64,000 nucleotides of DNA from Nioella sp965215655. Lineage in GTDB: Bacteria; Pseudomonadota; Alphaproteobacteria; Rhodobacterales; Rhodobacteraceae. The first letter of the stretch is position 1; every line of letters begins with the position of its first letter. The stretch is taken from assembly GCF_965215655.1 (NCBI RefSeq), contig NZ_OZ244111.1, positions 1,550,001-1,614,000 of the forward strand. Direction: 5' to 3'. The notes under the pieces were generated by a model, which saw only the letters and a list, made by a program, of their open reading frames with translations, ran no database searches and was not told the DNA's origin. Below are positions 16,991 through 25,471 of this stretch, one piece after another. Position numbers and translations under genes: made by a program.

Positions 16991-18511
16991 ATGGCCATTG
17001 CCGAAACAGAGGTGCGCGAAGGCGTCGACCGCGAGACCGTGGAAACCGTTCAGGCCATGGGCGGCAAGTACAAATACGGCTGGGAAACCGAGATCGAGAT
17101 GGAATTCGCCCCCAAGGGCGTGAACGAGAGCATCGTTCGACTGATCTCGGAAAAGAATGGTGAGCCCGAGTGGATGCTGGACTGGCGCCTACAGGCGTTC
17201 AAGCGCTGGAAGCTGATGGACGAACCGGAATGGTCGATGCTGAACTATGAGAAGATCGACTACCAGGACCAGTATTACTACGCCAAACCCAAGAGCATGG
17301 CGGAAAAGCCCAAGTCGCTGGACGAGGTCGACCCGAAACTGCTTGCGACCTATGAAAAGCTGGGCATTCCGCTCAAGGAACAGATGATCCTGGCCGGGGT
17401 TGAAGGGGCCGAGGACGCGCCGGCCGAGGGCCGCAAGGTGGCCGTCGATGCGGTGTTCGATTCCGTCTCCGTCGGCACCACCTTCCAGAAAGAGCTGGAG
17501 GAGGCGGGCGTCATCTTCTGCTCGATCTCGGAAGCCATCGAGAAGCACCCCGAACTGGTGAAGAAATATCTCGGCTCGGTCGTGCCGATCACCGACAACT
17601 TCTTTGCGACGCTCAATAGCGCCGTGTTCTCGGACGGGTCCTTCGTCTACGTCCCACCGGGCGTGCGCTGTCCGATGGAGCTGAGCACCTATTTCCGCAT
17701 CAACGCGGAAAACACCGGCCAGTTCGAACGCACGCTGATCATCGCCGACAAGGGGTCTTACGTCAGCTACCTGGAAGGCTGCACAGCGCCGCAGCGCGAC
17801 ACCCATCAGCTGCATGCGGCGGTTGTGGAACTCATTGCGCTGGAAGACGCCGAGATAAAGTATTCGACCGTCCAGAACTGGTATCCGGGCGACGAAGAGG
17901 GCAAGGGCGGCATCTACAATTTCGTCACCAAGCGCGCTGATTGCCGGGGCGACCGGTCCAAGGTGATGTGGACCCAGGTGGAAACCGGATCCGCGATCAC
18001 TTGGAAATACCCCTCGTGCATCCTGCGCGGCAATGAAAGTCAGGGTGAATTCTATTCCATCGCCATCGCCAACAACATGCAGCAGGCAGATACCGGCACC
18101 AAGATGATCCATCTGGGCCGCGATACCAAGTCGCGCATTGTGTCCAAGGGGATTTCGGCGGGCAAGGCGCAGAACACCTATCGCGGGCTGGTCTCGATGC
18201 ATCCCAAGGCCAAGAACGGGCGCAACTATACCCAGTGTGACAGTCTGCTGATCGGCGATCAGTGCGGGGCGCATACGGTGCCTTACATCGAGGTCAAGAA
18301 CAACTCCGCCCGGGTGGAACATGAGGCGACCACCTCCAAGGTCGATGACGACCAGCTCTTCTATTGCCGTCAGCGCGGGATGGACGAGGAAGAGGCCGTG
18401 GCGCTGGTGGTCAACGGGTTCTGCAAAGAGGTGCTTCAGGCCCTGCCGATGGAATTTGCCATGGAAGCCCAACAGCTTGTGGCGATCTCGTTGGAGGGGT
18501 CGGTCGGCTAG
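16991..18511 (+). CDS. sufB: Fe-S cluster scaffold protein SufB
   Basis: 506-residue SufB, partner of SufC and SufD in the cytoplasmic SufBC2D scaffold. Recognised by KYKYGWETEIEMEFAPKG, FSDGSFVYVPPGVRCPMELSTYFRIN, YLEGCTAP, GDRSKVMWTQVETGSAITWKYPS, the C-terminal beta-helix motifs and FCKEVLQALPMEFAMEAQQLV at the end. Normal length. Unusually, sufC does not follow directly; three unrelated genes lie between (18588-20849). Confidence 0.96.
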   Translation: MAIAETEVREGVDRETVETVQAMGGKYKYGWETEIEMEFAPKGVNESIVRLISEKNGEPEWMLDWRLQAFKRWKLMDEPEWSMLNYEKIDYQDQYYYAKPKSMAEKPKSLDEVDPKLLATYEKLGIPLKEQMILAGVEGAEDAPAEGRKVAVDAVFDSVSVGTTFQKELEEAGVIFCSISEAIEKHPELVKKYLGSVVPITDNFFATLNSAVFSDGSFVYVPPGVRCPMELSTYFRINAENTGQFERTLIIADKGSYVSYLEGCTAPQRDTHQLHAAVVELIALEDAEIKYSTVQNWYPGDEEGKGGIYNFVTKRADCRGDRSKVMWTQVETGSAITWKYPSCILRGNESQGEFYSIAIANNMQQADTGTKMIHLGRDTKSRIVSKGISAGKAQNTYRGLVSMHPKAKNGRNYTQCDSLLIGDQCGAHTVPYIEVKNNSARVEHEATTSKVDDDQLFYCRQRGMDEEEAVALVVNGFCKEVLQALPMEFAMEAQQLVAISLEGSVG

Positions 18512-18563
18512 AAAAATTTTCCCGAAAATTTTTCTGTCAGAAAATTCTTCCAGAAGAATTTTC
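18511..18563. repeat. Two tandem AT-rich palindromes after sufB
   Basis: Two perfect inverted repeats follow each other directly after the sufB stop: arms GAAAAATTTTC / GAAAATTTTTC (18511-18521, 18524-18534) and GAAAATTCTTC / GAAGAATTTTC (18540-18550, 18553-18563). Both have 11-bp arms with 2-bp spacers. The tract is strikingly AT-rich in an otherwise GC-rich operon. They could be mRNA processing or stability hairpins, attenuators or protein-binding sites. Confidence 0.8.
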
Positions 18564-18587
18564 CGCCGGTGAAGAGGACATCTATCC

Positions 18588-19361
18588 ATGGCAGACGGTG
18601 CAGTGAAAGCCCCTTTCGACCTCGACGCCGCCCGCGCCGCGATTGCGGGGGGAGACGCGTTCGTGTTCGAAGGCATCGACGTCGTGGCCTGCACCATCGC
18701 GGGCCGCCCGTTCCGCTTTGCCGTCGACATGGAGCGCGACCCGATCCAGCGCCATCACCGCATCGGGCTGCTTTACGAGGGGCGCGAGCTGAGCCTGATC
18801 AAGCGGGTCATGCCACTTGGCGGCACCTATGTGGATATCGGCGCGAATGTGGGCAACCATTCGCTCTACGTCGCGGCGTTCCTCTCGCCCGCCAAGGTCA
18901 TACCGTTCGAGCCGAATATGGCGGCCTATAAGCTCCTGCTCGCCAATGTGGCGATGAACGGGTTTGGCAACGTGTTCGACCTATCATGGCTGGGTCTGGG
19001 CCTTTCGGACAAACCGGGCGAAGGCTTCGCCATGGAACAGCGCACCCGCAACCTGGGCGCCTCGCGGATGCTGCCGGGGCAGGGCGAGTTGCGCGTTGTG
19101 GCGGGGGATGAGGCGCTGGCCTCTGAAAGCCCCGACTTCATCAAGATCGACGTCGAAAGCATGGAATTACAGGTGCTGACCGGGCTTGAAGCCACGTTGA
19201 AGCGCTGTGGCCCATGGATGCTGATCGAGGTCGACAAGCATAATGACGAGGGTTTCCACGACTGGCGGCAGCGCGCCGACTACGTGGTGGAGACCGAGGT
19301 CAGGCGCTACGAGACCAGCACCAACTACCTGGTGCGGCCCGCGTCGCGGAAGGAGGCGTGA
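18588..19361 (+). CDS. FkbM-family methyltransferase
   Basis: 257-residue SAM-dependent methyltransferase of the FkbM family. Motif I is YVDIGANVGNHSLYVAAF, followed by IPFEPNMAAYKLL and the family-typical DFIKIDVESMELQVLTGLE. FkbM enzymes usually O-methylate sugars or small molecules; the substrate here is unknown. It sits in the suf operon with no known link to Fe-S assembly and overlaps the next FkbM gene at the stop codon. Confidence 0.8.
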   Translation: MADGAVKAPFDLDAARAAIAGGDAFVFEGIDVVACTIAGRPFRFAVDMERDPIQRHHRIGLLYEGRELSLIKRVMPLGGTYVDIGANVGNHSLYVAAFLSPAKVIPFEPNMAAYKLLLANVAMNGFGNVFDLSWLGLGLSDKPGEGFAMEQRTRNLGASRMLPGQGELRVVAGDEALASESPDFIKIDVESMELQVLTGLEATLKRCGPWMLIEVDKHNDEGFHDWRQRADYVVETEVRRYETSTNYLVRPASRKEA

Positions 19362-20254
19362 TGGCCAGCCATGCCGACAAACGCCGCGCGGTGCTGACCG
19401 GGGTGCTGCAACCTTCTCGCCGGATGCGGATCTGCGATGTGGGGGCCAGCCGCCTGTCGACACCGCCCTATCAGGGGTTGCTCGATGACGGTCTTGCCCA
19501 TGTCTACGGGTTCGAGCCGAACGAGGCGCAGTTTGCCAAACTGGTCGAGGCCCCGTCCGAGCACGAGACCTATTTCTGCGAGGCCGTGGGCCTGCCCGGA
19601 AACCGCACGCTTTATATTCACCCGACGGCGGGGTTTACCTCGCTCTACCCGCTGGATGAACGGGCGGTGCGCGCCATCGGCAAGGAAAAGTGGCTGTCGG
19701 ACCGGATCGAGCCTGTGCCGCTGACCCCCGTGACGCTGGACACGCTGGCGGACCTGCCGCCGGTGGACCTGTTGAAGATGGATCTTCAGGGCGGGGAGTT
19801 GGAGGTTCTGCGCGGCGGAATAGCCAAGCTTTCCAGTGCCATAGCGGTCGTAAGTGAAGTGCGGTTCCATCGTATCTACGCGGGCGAGCCGCTGTTCGGT
19901 GATCTCGACGCGGAACTACGCGCGCAGGGGTTCAAGCTGCACAAGTTCATGTTTACCAAATCGGTGATGATGCCCCATGAGCATGAGGATCAGGTAGTGC
20001 GCCCGAAGCTGACCAGTCAGCTTCTGGATGGCGACGCGGTCTATATCCGCGACGAGGAAACCGCCGGGCTCAGCGACGATCAGCTGATGCACCTGGCCTT
20101 TGCCGCCGATACGGTGTTCGACAGCCCCGACCTGGCGCTGCATTGCATCGACCACCTGATCGCGCGCGGCGCGGCGCCTGCCGACCTGCCTTCCGACTAC
20201 ATCGCCCGTTTCCGCCACCATCAGCGCCGCGATGACGCTCAGAAGGAGGTGTGA
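19361..20254 (+). CDS. Second FkbM-family methyltransferase
   Basis: 297 residues from ATG 19361, chosen because AGGAGG ends 4 bp upstream; a GTG three bases earlier is the alternative. Shows RICDVGASRLSTPPYQ (divergent motif I), VYGFEPNEAQFAKL and VDLLKMDLQGGELEVLRGG. Probably made by translational coupling with the first FkbM gene (start and stop overlap). A C-terminal 70-residue extension follows the fold. Substrate unknown. Confidence 0.78.
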   Translation: MASHADKRRAVLTGVLQPSRRMRICDVGASRLSTPPYQGLLDDGLAHVYGFEPNEAQFAKLVEAPSEHETYFCEAVGLPGNRTLYIHPTAGFTSLYPLDERAVRAIGKEKWLSDRIEPVPLTPVTLDTLADLPPVDLLKMDLQGGELEVLRGGIAKLSSAIAVVSEVRFHRIYAGEPLFGDLDAELRAQGFKLHKFMFTKSVMMPHEHEDQVVRPKLTSQLLDGDAVYIRDEETAGLSDDQLMHLAFAADTVFDSPDLALHCIDHLIARGAAPADLPSDYIARFRHHQRRDDAQKEV

Positions 20255-20375
20255 GGCATGAGACGCGACCACACCCCCGATGGGTGTCAGATCAAACAGC
20301 GCGATAGTGAGGATTGGCTGAAATTGCCCCGATCCCATCCCGAAATGCGCCACATTCCCCCGGTTTCGTGCGGGC

Positions 20376-20849
20376 ATGAGCAGTTCTGGCAGCACAATCG
20401 TCGATCCCAGCTTCTCGGAACGCGTGGCGCGGATCGAGGCGAGCCGGGCCAAGGCCGCGGACAGCCCCAAGCGCAAGCCGCGCGGGGATGGGGTGACCTA
20501 TGTCCTGTCGCTGATCGGGGCCTTCGGCGTGGGATTGCTGGTAGTCGTCGCCGCCCGCTACGCCCGGTTCCATCTGACCGGCGTCACGCCGGGCTCGGCG
20601 CAGTTGAGCAGTTCCAACCTGGTGCTGGACTTCGGACTGGCCTTTCTGGCCGGCATCCTGTTGCAGCAGATCTTTCACTTCAAACGCCCCGAACACACGG
20701 CCGCCAAGACGGCGGGCATGTTCACGGCGGCCTTTACCATGCATATGGCCGTACACGCCTTTCCGGGCCTGTTCGAGCTGTTGTTTTCGGACATCTGGGT
20801 ACGCCAGGTGATCCGACTGACCGATCCCGCGAAACTGGCACTCTTCTGA
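20376..20849 (+). CDS. Small membrane protein in the suf operon
   Basis: 157 residues, not recognised. A basic N-terminal stretch (SRAKAADSPKRKPRGDG) is followed by hydrophobic segments at about 43-60 (LSLIGAFGVGLLVVVAA), 85-100 and 115-135. A longer overlapping frame (20258-20932) lacks such features and is taken as spurious. Lies between the FkbM pair and sufC. Confidence 0.6.
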   Translation: MSSSGSTIVDPSFSERVARIEASRAKAADSPKRKPRGDGVTYVLSLIGAFGVGLLVVVAARYARFHLTGVTPGSAQLSSSNLVLDFGLAFLAGILLQQIFHFKRPEHTAAKTAGMFTAAFTMHMAVHAFPGLFELLFSDIWVRQVIRLTDPAKLALF

Positions 20850-20924
20850 GCTGCCCTGACATGACCACGGGCCATCCGCTGCGCGTTGCGCAGGCGGGTC
20901 TGGCCGCTATGGAAAGAGGTTTTC

Positions 20925-21680
20925 ATGCTTGAGATCAAGAACCTGCACGTGTCCCTCGAAGAAGAGGACAAGCAAATCCTGAAGGGCGTCGACCTGACCG
21001 TTGAGGCGGGCAAGGTCCATGCGATCATGGGGCCGAACGGGTCGGGCAAATCGACCCTGTCCTATGTGCTTTCGGGCCGCGACGGCTATGAGGTGACGGA
21101 TGGCGAGGCGCTGCTGAACGGTGAAGACCTGCTGGAGATGGAGCCAGAGGAACGCGCCGCTGCCGGTGTTTTCCTGGCCTTCCAGTATCCCGTTGAGATC
21201 CCCGGCGTCGGCAACATGACCTTCCTGCGCACCGCCGTGAACGCACAGCGCAAGGCGCGCGGTGAAGAGGAAATGTCGGCTGCCGAATTCCTCAAGGTGA
21301 TCCGCGAAAAGGCCAAGGCGCTGAAGATCGACGCGGATATGCTTAAGCGCCCCGTCAATGTCGGTTTCTCCGGCGGTGAGAAAAAGCGCAACGAAATCCT
21401 GCAGATGGCGATGCTGGAACCCAAGATGTGCATCCTTGACGAAACCGATTCCGGTCTCGATGTGGACGCGATGAAACTGGTCGCCGAAGGCGTGAACGCG
21501 CTGCGCGACGAGGGCCGGGGCTTCCTGGTCATCACCCACTATCAGCGCCTGCTGGATCACATCAAACCCGATGTGGTGCATATCATGGCGGGTGGCCGCA
21601 TCGTGAAGACCGGCGGGCCGGAGCTGGCGCTTGAGGTTGAACAGAACGGCTATGCCGACATTCTGGCGGAGGTCGCGTAA
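20925..21680 (+). CDS. sufC: Fe-S assembly ATPase SufC
   Basis: 251-residue ABC-type ATPase of the SufBCD complex. Start chosen at MLEIKNLHVSL with SD AGAGGT upstream. Walker A GPNGSGKST, Q-loop AFQYPVEIPG, ABC signature FSGGEKKRNEI, Walker B MCILDETDSGLD and the switch His in VITHYQRLL are all present. Standard length. Stop and the sufD start overlap by one base. Confidence 0.96.
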   Translation: MLEIKNLHVSLEEEDKQILKGVDLTVEAGKVHAIMGPNGSGKSTLSYVLSGRDGYEVTDGEALLNGEDLLEMEPEERAAAGVFLAFQYPVEIPGVGNMTFLRTAVNAQRKARGEEEMSAAEFLKVIREKAKALKIDADMLKRPVNVGFSGGEKKRNEILQMAMLEPKMCILDETDSGLDVDAMKLVAEGVNALRDEGRGFLVITHYQRLLDHIKPDVVHIMAGGRIVKTGGPELALEVEQNGYADILAEVA

Positions 21681-22975
21681 TGGCGAACCCGGCTGTAAAA
21701 CAGGACCCGCTTGCGGCCCGGATCGCGGGGCTGACGCTTCCCGATGGCGCGGGATGGGCAAATGAGGCTCGCGGCGCGGCGCTGTCCCGCCTGACCGCCA
21801 TGGGCCTGCCCCGCAAGCGCGACGAGTATTGGAAATACTCCGACCCCACCACCCTGAACGCGCCCGAAGCGCCACGTGCGGGGCTTTTCGTGACCGACGA
21901 AGCGATGCCGTTTTCGGATACGGATCGGCTGAAGATCGTATTTGTCGACGGGGTTTTCGACGCTGAGGCATCGGATGACCTGTCCATGGAAGGGGTCGAG
22001 ATCGAACGTCTCTCGGATGCGCTGGCCCGCGATATCCACTGGGCGCGTGATCATTACGGGGTGCTGGAAACCCGGGGACAAAGCCCGGTGGAACGCCCCC
22101 TCGCGGCGCTCAACACCGCCTTTGCCACCGATGGTGTGGTGATCCGGGCAACCGGCAAGGCCGCCAAGCCCATCAGCCTGATCTACCTGCATAAATCGGA
22201 AACGTCCGACGCGATCCTGCACCATCTGGTGAAGGTCGAGGAAGGCGCCTCGGTCACGGTTCTGGAAAACGGTCCGGCGGCGGCGCGCTTTTCCAAATGC
22301 ATGGAGGTCGAGGTAGCCGATGGCGGCCAGTTCCACCACGTCCGCGCACAGGGCCGTGACCATGAACGCCGGGCGTCTACCCATATGTTCGCGCGCCTCG
22401 GGCAGGAGTCGGTGTACAAATCCTTCACGCTCACGGTGAACGGCATCCTGACCCGCAATGAACAGGTGGTCGAGATCGCTGGCGACAACGCGGTGGCCCA
22501 TATCGCGGGCGCGGCGCTTGGTGACGGGGCGACCGGTGCGTTCCACCATGACGACACGGTATTCGTGACACATGACGCGGTGGATTGCGAAAGCCGGCAG
22601 GTCTTCAAAAAGGTCCTGAGAAACGGGGCCGAGGGCGTGTTTCAGGGCAAGATCCTGGTCAAACCCGACGCGCAAAAGACCGATGGATATCAGCTGTCGC
22701 AATCGCTGCTGCTGGACGAGGATTCCAGTTTCCAGGCCAAGCCGGAGCTAGAGATCTATGCCGATGACGTGCAGTGTTCGCACGGGTCCACCACAGGGGC
22801 GATCGACGAAGAGGCGCTTTTTTACCTGCGCTCTCGCGGCGTGCCGGAAGGGGCGGCGACCGATCTGCTGGTTCTGGCCTTCCTTGCGGAAGCGATCGAC
22901 GAGATCGAGGACGAGAGCCTGCGCGAAGATATCCTGACCCGGCTGCAAGGCTGGCTGGACCGGCACAGGGGATAG
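21680..22975 (+). CDS. sufD: Fe-S assembly protein SufD
   Basis: 431-residue SufD, paralogue of SufB and partner of SufC. Typical signs are GLPRKRDEYWKYSDPTTL, the beta-helix core, FQGKILVKPDAQKTDGYQLSQSLLL, and the conserved ADDVQCSHGSTTGAIDEEALFYLRSRGV near the C-terminus. Translationally coupled to sufC. Confidence 0.95.
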   Translation: MANPAVKQDPLAARIAGLTLPDGAGWANEARGAALSRLTAMGLPRKRDEYWKYSDPTTLNAPEAPRAGLFVTDEAMPFSDTDRLKIVFVDGVFDAEASDDLSMEGVEIERLSDALARDIHWARDHYGVLETRGQSPVERPLAALNTAFATDGVVIRATGKAAKPISLIYLHKSETSDAILHHLVKVEEGASVTVLENGPAAARFSKCMEVEVADGGQFHHVRAQGRDHERRASTHMFARLGQESVYKSFTLTVNGILTRNEQVVEIAGDNAVAHIAGAALGDGATGAFHHDDTVFVTHDAVDCESRQVFKKVLRNGAEGVFQGKILVKPDAQKTDGYQLSQSLLLDEDSSFQAKPELEIYADDVQCSHGSTTGAIDEEALFYLRSRGVPEGAATDLLVLAFLAEAIDEIEDESLREDILTRLQGWLDRHRG

Positions 22976-22979
22976 GCGC

Positions 22980-23522
22980 TTGTCGGTCACCCGGGAACTC
23001 TTGCGCAGCTATGTGCGTCCGCGTCAGGTGATGCGGGCGCTTATGGACGGCAATCGCACCAGCGACCGGCCCGAGGCGCGGGGGTTCATCTACTTGCTGG
23101 TGGGGCTGCTGATCATCTTTCTCAGCCAGATCCCGGACCTGACCGGCACCGGCCTGGCCGCGCCAGAGCTGGCCGAGCAACTGACCGGCGAAGATGGCCC
23201 GGCGCCGCTGGACGCGCGTCTGGCGATCACTCTGTTTGTCTGGCTCTTCGTCTGGCCGCTGATCCTTTATGTCTTCGGGGGTCTAACCCATGTGCTGGCC
23301 CGGCTGGCGGGCGGAAAGGGGCAGGGGGTCAATGCGCGCCTGGCGCTCTTCTGGGCGATCCTTGCCGTGTCGCCGCTCTTCCTGCTGCGCGGCATGGCCA
23401 GTGTCAGCCAGTCTGCGCCCATGGTGATGGTGATGAACTACGCGATTGCCGCCGGGTTCTTCTGGATCTGGCTTTCCGGTCTGTTCGAGGCCGAACGGGG
23501 CGAAGGACCCGAAAGCGCATGA
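22980..23522 (+). CDS. Yip1-family membrane protein (first of two)
   Basis: 180 residues from a TTG start 4 bp after sufD. Begins SVTRELLRSYVRPRQVMRALMDGN, a typical lead-in of bacterial Yip1 proteins, then about four to five hydrophobic segments (FIYLLVGLLIIFLSQ; ITLFVWLFVWPLILYVFGG; LALFWAILAVSPLFLL; YAIAAGFFWIWLSGLF). Function unknown. Overlaps the next Yip1 gene by 4 bp. Confidence 0.65.
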   Translation: MSVTRELLRSYVRPRQVMRALMDGNRTSDRPEARGFIYLLVGLLIIFLSQIPDLTGTGLAAPELAEQLTGEDGPAPLDARLAITLFVWLFVWPLILYVFGGLTHVLARLAGGKGQGVNARLALFWAILAVSPLFLLRGMASVSQSAPMVMVMNYAIAAGFFWIWLSGLFEAERGEGPESA

Positions 23523-24103
23523 CCCACCTGCTGCATCTTCCGACGCTGCTGCGGCTTGCCCGTCAAACCCTGACCGACCCGCGCGAGGGCGCGCGCTATA
23601 TCATGGGGCTGAACCTGCCCCGGCGTATCCTGATGCAGTTCTACCTGCTGGAACTGGTGCTGTCGGCCATGTCCTCGGTGATCTTCCTGTCGCTGGCCCC
23701 GATGCCGGACGGGATGGCCATTCCGGCGGAAACGGCGGTGACCTATACCGCCTTCGAGGGCGTGATCGGTCTGATCATCGCCTTCGGGGCCTTCCGCATC
23801 GGGCAGGCCTTCGGCGGTCAGGGCAGCTTCGAGCAGGCCTTTGCGCTGGTCATCTGGGCACAGTTCATCCTGCTCTGTTTCAGTGTTCTCCAGCTAGTGG
23901 CGATGGTCGTCCTGCCCCCGCTGACCGATGTGATCTCCATCGCGGCGCTGGCGCTGTTCTTCTGGCTGATGGTGAATTTCGTGGCCGAACTGCACGGCTT
24001 CACCTCGCTCGGGCTGGTCTTCGCGGGGATCATCGTGTCGCTGCTTGGGCTTGCAATCCTGCTCTCTATCCTGTTTTCGGCCATGGGCCTCAGTCTCGTC
24101 TAG
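23519..24103 (+). CDS. Yip1-family membrane protein (second of two)
   Basis: 194 residues. Starts LLHLPTLLRLARQTLTDPREGARYIMGLNLPRR, the usual N-terminal lead-in of this family, followed by five hydrophobic segments (for example MSSVIFLSLAP, VIGLIIAFGAFRIGQAFGG, LVIWAQFILLCFSVLQLVAMVVL, GIIVSLLGLAILLSILFSAMG). Coupled to the upstream gene and 11 bp from sufS. Role in Fe-S assembly unknown. Confidence 0.65.
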   Translation: MTHLLHLPTLLRLARQTLTDPREGARYIMGLNLPRRILMQFYLLELVLSAMSSVIFLSLAPMPDGMAIPAETAVTYTAFEGVIGLIIAFGAFRIGQAFGGQGSFEQAFALVIWAQFILLCFSVLQLVAMVVLPPLTDVISIAALALFFWLMVNFVAELHGFTSLGLVFAGIIVSLLGLAILLSILFSAMGLSLV

Positions 24104-24114
24104 GAATTCCAACC

Positions 24115-25335
24115 ATGTACGATATCGACAAAATCCGTGCCGATTTCCCGATCCTGTCCCGTCAGGTTAACGGCAAGCCGCTGGTCTATCTGGACAACGG
24201 CGCCTCGGCCCAGAAGCCTCAGGTTGTGATCGACGCGGTGACACGCGGCTATGCCGAGGAATATGCCAATGTCCATCGCGGCCTGCATTTCCTGTCGAAC
24301 CTCGCAACCGAAAAATATGAGGCGGTGCGCGGCACCGTCGCCCGGTTCCTGGGGGCAAAGGACGAGGACGAGATCGTCTTTACCTCCGGCACCACGGAAG
24401 GGATCAACCTTGTCGCCTATTCCTGGGCGATGCCGCGGATGGAAGCGGGGGATGAGATCGTCCTGTCGGTCGCTGAACACCATGCCAATATCGTGCCCTG
24501 GCATTTCCTGCGGGAACGTCAGGGAGTGGTGCTGAAATGGGTCGATGTGGATGCCAATGGCGATCTGGACCCGGCCGCTGTGCTGGCCGCGATCACGCCC
24601 CGCACGAAACTGGTAGCGATCACCCACATGTCGAACGTCCTGGGGACCGTGGTGGATGTGAAATCCATCGTTGAAGGGGCAAAGGCACGGGGCGTGCCGG
24701 TTCTGGTCGATGGGTCACAGGCAGCCGTGCATATGCCCGTGAATGTGGAGGAGATCGGGGCAGATTTCTATGCCATCACCGGCCACAAGCTCTATGGACC
24801 CTCCGGGTCCGGTGCGATCCATATCCGCAAGGAGCGGATGGCAGAGATGCGGCCCTTCATGGGTGGCGGCGACATGATCCGCGACGTGACCCGCGACGAG
24901 GTGAGCTATAACGACCCGCCGATGAAGTTCGAGGCCGGAACGCCGGGGATCGTCCAGCAGATCGGAATGGGTGTGGCGCTGGACTACATGATGGGTGTCG
25001 GGATGGATAATATCGCCGCCCATGAAAAACGGCTCTGCGCCTATGCGCGCCAAAGGCTGGATGGGCTGAACTGGTTGAACGTGCAGGGAAAATCCGCCAC
25101 CAAAGGCGCGATTTTCAGCTTCACGCTGGAAGGCGCGGCCCATGCCCATGACATCTCCACCGTGCTCGACAAGAAGGGCGTGGCGGTGCGGGCGGGTCAC
25201 CATTGTGCGCAGCCGCTGATGGAGCATATGGGCGTGACCGCAACCTGCCGGGCGAGCTTTGGCATGTACAATACCGAGGCCGAGGTGGACGCGCTGGTGG
25301 AGGCGCTGGAGCTCTGCCACGAGCTGTTTGCCTGA
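24115..25335 (+). CDS. sufS: Cysteine desulfurase SufS
   Basis: 406-residue group II PLP cysteine desulfurase. The frame is open far upstream through the Yip1 genes, but MYDIDKIRADFPILSRQVNGKPLVYLDNGA at 24115 is the real start. Seen are NVHRGLHFLS, TSGTTEGINLVAYS, AEHHANIVPW, the PLP lysine in ITGHKLYGPSGSGAIHI, and the active-site cysteine; the conserved end is VRAGHHCAQPLMEHMG and CRASFGMYNT. No sufE or sufU follows in the window, so the sulfur acceptor is encoded elsewhere. Last gene of the operon. Confidence 0.95.
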   Translation: MYDIDKIRADFPILSRQVNGKPLVYLDNGASAQKPQVVIDAVTRGYAEEYANVHRGLHFLSNLATEKYEAVRGTVARFLGAKDEDEIVFTSGTTEGINLVAYSWAMPRMEAGDEIVLSVAEHHANIVPWHFLRERQGVVLKWVDVDANGDLDPAAVLAAITPRTKLVAITHMSNVLGTVVDVKSIVEGAKARGVPVLVDGSQAAVHMPVNVEEIGADFYAITGHKLYGPSGSGAIHIRKERMAEMRPFMGGGDMIRDVTRDEVSYNDPPMKFEAGTPGIVQQIGMGVALDYMMGVGMDNIAAHEKRLCAYARQRLDGLNWLNVQGKSATKGAIFSFTLEGAAHAHDISTVLDKKGVAVRAGHHCAQPLMEHMGVTATCRASFGMYNTEAEVDALVEALELCHELFA

Positions 25336-25371
25336 CAAGACCGGTATTTCGCTGCCTTCGGCATCGATCAG

Positions 25372-25418
25372 CGGGGGGATCCTCCCCCGTCGCCATTGTT
25401 GGCCTTGAACCAATGGCG
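25372..25418. terminator. Hairpins between convergent sufS and the spermidine-synthase-like gene
   Basis: Two stems: CGGGGG/CCCCCG around a central GGATCC (25372-25389), and CGCCATTG/CAATGGCG with a 12-nt loop (25391-25418). The CAATGGCG arm recurs at 25423. There is no T run, so this is a possible bidirectional or processing signal rather than a classical terminator. Confidence 0.4.
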
Positions 25419-25433
25419 CATCCAATGGCGACC

Positions 25434-25463
25434 CCCCTGAGGTATTTGAACCAAGATGAAAGG
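25434..25463 (+). repeat. Second copy of the short 3'-end repeat
   Basis: CCCTGAGGTATTTGAACCAA followed by GATGAAAGG aligns with the element at 15736 (shared GTATTT...CCAAGA.GAAAGG). Lies 99 bp after sufS. Confidence 0.4.
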
Positions 25464-25471
25464 GGTTGGAC

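Noticed and set aside
20258..20932. 224-codon plus frame after the second FkbM gene
   Set aside because: Overlaps the membrane protein at 20376-20849 and the sufC start, and has no hydrophobic or family pattern.
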